Shown: positions 62,306 to 64,000 of the stretch, piece by piece
How the letters are laid out: each line of letters starts with the position of its first letter
Numbering within the stretch: the first letter of the stretch is position 1
Assembly: GCA_900016775.1 (NCBI GenBank)
Contig: LN890288.1
Location: forward strand, 248,001 to 312,000
DNA: 64,000 nucleotides
From: Serratia symbiotica
GTDB lineage: Bacteria > Pseudomonadota > Gammaproteobacteria > Enterobacterales > Enterobacteriaceae
Reading direction: 5' to 3'
Made by a program: the position numbers and the translations under genes
Notes under the pieces: model-generated
The model's database searches: none
Seen by the model: only the letters and a program-made list of their open reading frames with translations
Told to the model about the DNA's origin: nothing

Positions 62306-64000
62306 TTATATTGTTTCTTTAATGCTTAAACGTATTCGTCCTTGACGATCAATTTCAAGTACTTTTACTGGTATTTCTTGACCGATTTTTAAATAATCAG
62401 TAATTTTTTCAATACGTTTATTTGAAATTTGAGATATATGTACTAAACCTTCTTTACCTCCTAAAATACTAACAAATGCACCAAAATCTACAATACGAGT
62501 AATTTTACCTTGATAAATATTACCAATTTTAATCTCTGCTGTAATTTCTGAAATTCTATGAATAGCAAATTTAGCTTTTTTATTATTTGTTGCAGCAATT
62601 TTAATTGTACCATTATCATTAATTTCAATAATAGTATCAGTTTCTTCTGTTAATGCTCGAATTACAGAACCACCTTTACCAATTATATCTTTAATTTTAT
62701 CCGGATTAATATTAATAGTATAAATACGTGGTGCAAATTGAGATATATCAGAACGAGGAATATTAATTACTTGTTTCATAATTTTAAGAATATGTAATCT
62801 TGCTTGTTTAGCTTGATTTAATGCAACTTTCATAATTTCTCGAGTAATTCCTTCAATTTTGATATCCATTTGTAATGCAGTGATACCTAATTTAGTACCA
62901 GCTACTTTAAAATCCATATCTCCTAAATGATCTTCATCACCTAAAATATCTGATAATACTACAAAATTATTATCTTCTTTTATTAAACCCATAGCAATAC
63001 CTGCTACAGCTGATTTTATTGGTACACCTGCATCCATTAATGCAAGAGAAGCACCACAAACTGACGCCATAGAAGAAGATCCATTAGATTCAGTAATTTC
63101 AGAAACTATACGTATAGTATATGGAAAATTTTCTTTTTGAGGCATAACAGCTAAAATACTACGTTTTGCTAAACGTCCATGACCAATTTCACGACGTTTA
63201 GGTGAACTCATCATTCCAGTTTCTCCAACTGAGAATGGAGGAAAATTATAATGAAATAAAAAATTATCAGTTTTTTCTCCAATTAATTCATCTAAATTTT
63301 GAGCATCACGTGAAGTACCTAATGTTACAGTAACTAATGCTTGAGTTTCTCCACGAGTAAACAATGCTGATCCATGCGTTCGAGGAAGTATACTAGTACG
63401 TACATCTAAATTACGAATCATATCTTTTTCACGTCCATCAATACGTCGTTTATGATAAAGAATATAATTACGTACTACATTTTTTTCAATAATTTTAAGA
63501 ATATCATAAATTTCTGAAATACATAACGTTTCATCTTGTGCTAATAATATTTCAATTACACTATCTTTTATTGTATCTATTTTTGCATAACGTTCTTGTT
63601 TTTCTGTAATTTTATAAGCTATTTCTAATTGAGTTTTGGCTAATTTAGTAACTTTTAAATTTAATTCTGTATTTATTAAAGGTGATTGCCAATTCCATTT
63701 AGGTTTACCTATTTCAGAAACTAAAGAATTAATATTTTTAATTACTATTTGTTGTTGTTGATGACCAAAAAGTATTGCATCAAGAATTTGATTTTCATTT
63801 AATATATCTGCTTCAGATTCCACCATTAATACAGCATTCTGTGTACCAGAAACTATTAAATCTAAACTACTTTTTTTCATTTCTTCAGTTGTAGGATTTA
63901 ATATATATTTATTATTAATATAACCTACACGTGCTGCACCAATTGGACCTTTAAATGGAATACCAGAAATACTAAGTACAGTAGAAGCCCCAATCATAGC
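62306..64000 (-). CDS. pnp: Polyribonucleotide nucleotidyltransferase, partial (5' end outside)
   Basis: 564 codons are visible, from the residue before MIGAST (about residue 130 of the E. coli protein) to the stop; the 5' part lies beyond the window. PNPase degrades RNA by phosphorolysis. Seen are the second RNase PH domain ([56 protein letters not shown]), the KH domain ([16 protein letters not shown]) and the S1 domain (IVDFGAFV). It ends at KETI, without the acidic/Ala-rich tail of about 20 residues found in E. coli. It lies upstream of yrbN-deaD, as in E. coli. Confidence 0.97.
   Translation of the reverse strand, partial: AMIGASTVLSISGIPFKGPIGAARVGYINNKYILNPTTEEMKKSSLDLIVSGTQNAVLMVESEADILNENQILDAILFGHQQQQIVIKNINSLVSEIGKPKWNWQSPLINTELNLKVTKLAKTQLEIAYKITEKQERYAKIDTIKDSVIEILLAQDETLCISEIYDILKIIEKNVVRNYILYHKRRIDGREKDMIRNLDVRTSILPRTHGSALFTRGETQALVTVTLGTSRDAQNLDELIGEKTDNFLFHYNFPPFSVGETGMMSSPKRREIGHGRLAKRSILAVMPQKENFPYTIRIVSEITESNGSSSMASVCGASLALMDAGVPIKSAVAGIAMGLIKEDNNFVVLSDILGDEDHLGDMDFKVAGTKLGITALQMDIKIEGITREIMKVALNQAKQARLHILKIMKQVINIPRSDISQFAPRIYTININPDKIKDIIGKGGSVIRALTEETDTIIEINDNGTIKIAATNNKKAKFAIHRISEITAEIKIGNIYQGKITRIVDFGAFVSILGGKEGLVHISQISNKRIEKITDYLKIGQEIPVKVLEIDRQGRIRLSIKETI

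Noticed and set aside
1..64000. Insertion sequences, prophage, CRISPR or toxin-antitoxin systems
   Set aside because: No transposase, integrase, direct-repeat array or small paired ORFs were found on either strand; all confident genes are household orthologs.

Overview
The window is about 64 kb of extremely AT-rich DNA. Coding regions are dominated by Lys, Asn and Ile codons, and most spacers are almost pure A/T. Nearly every gene is a recognisable gammaproteobacterial, Enterobacterales-type ortholog of near-normal length, often with catalytic residues at the same residue number as in E. coli. There are no insertion sequences, phage genes or CRISPR arrays. Several spacers of 0.4-1.25 kb are empty where E. 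coli carries genes. This is the pattern of an obligate, probably insect-associated, endosymbiont with a small, stable genome. Because phospholipid (plsB, pgsA), peptidoglycan (mrcA, mepM, dapD), Pal and DegQ functions are kept, the cell still has a real Gram-negative envelope. The species cannot be fixed from sequence reading alone.

Layout. 1-1562: end of the alpha operon (rpsD end, rpoA, rplQ). 1712-7476: plsB, prfA-prmC and ygfZ. 7660-13770: degQ, tpiA, ispH, eno, rpiA. 14517-18245: accD-folC, facing tRNA-Leu, tRNA-Cys and pgsA, then ihfA. 18250-25062 (minus strand): the complete thrS-infC-rpmI-rplT-pheS-pheT-ihfA cluster in E. coli order, with the AUU start of infC and a terminator hairpin in front of pheS. 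25735-29255: glyQ-glyS and zur. 29256-32445: mostly empty, holding tRNA-Lys and pal. 32446-35713: lipB, lipA, mepM. 35826-41214: recB-recD. 41414-48311: dapD, mrcA and a galU-ugd-UDP-glucuronate 4-epimerase set. 48443-53533: yciB, yciC, ispF, ispD, ftsB and an orphan cysN. 54419-58141: rpsT, dnaJ, dnaK with a heat-shock promoter. 58727-64000: trhO, deaD (overlapped by a 26-codon yrbN-like gene) and the 3' part of pnp.

Function. Most genes serve translation (ribosomal proteins, IF3, RF1 and its methylase, three aminoacyl-tRNA synthetases, three tRNAs), RNA decay, chaperones, lower glycolysis and pentose-phosphate flow, isoprenoid precursors (ispD, ispF, ispH), fatty acid, lipoate and folate metabolism, and envelope assembly. 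The galU-ugd-epimerase set predicts UDP-galacturonate production, an unusual thing to keep in such a small genome.

Most interesting signals: an ispF gene starting on AUU (50906, minus); a lone CysN with broken GTPase motifs and no cysD or cysC nearby; a dnaK-dnaJ spacer with about 51% GC and a strong hairpin; the conserved yrbN-like micro-gene at the deaD start; loss of the pheM leader while its terminator survives; and a deaD-strand terminator built into the shortened 3' end of trhO. I did not find a wholly new multi-gene system.
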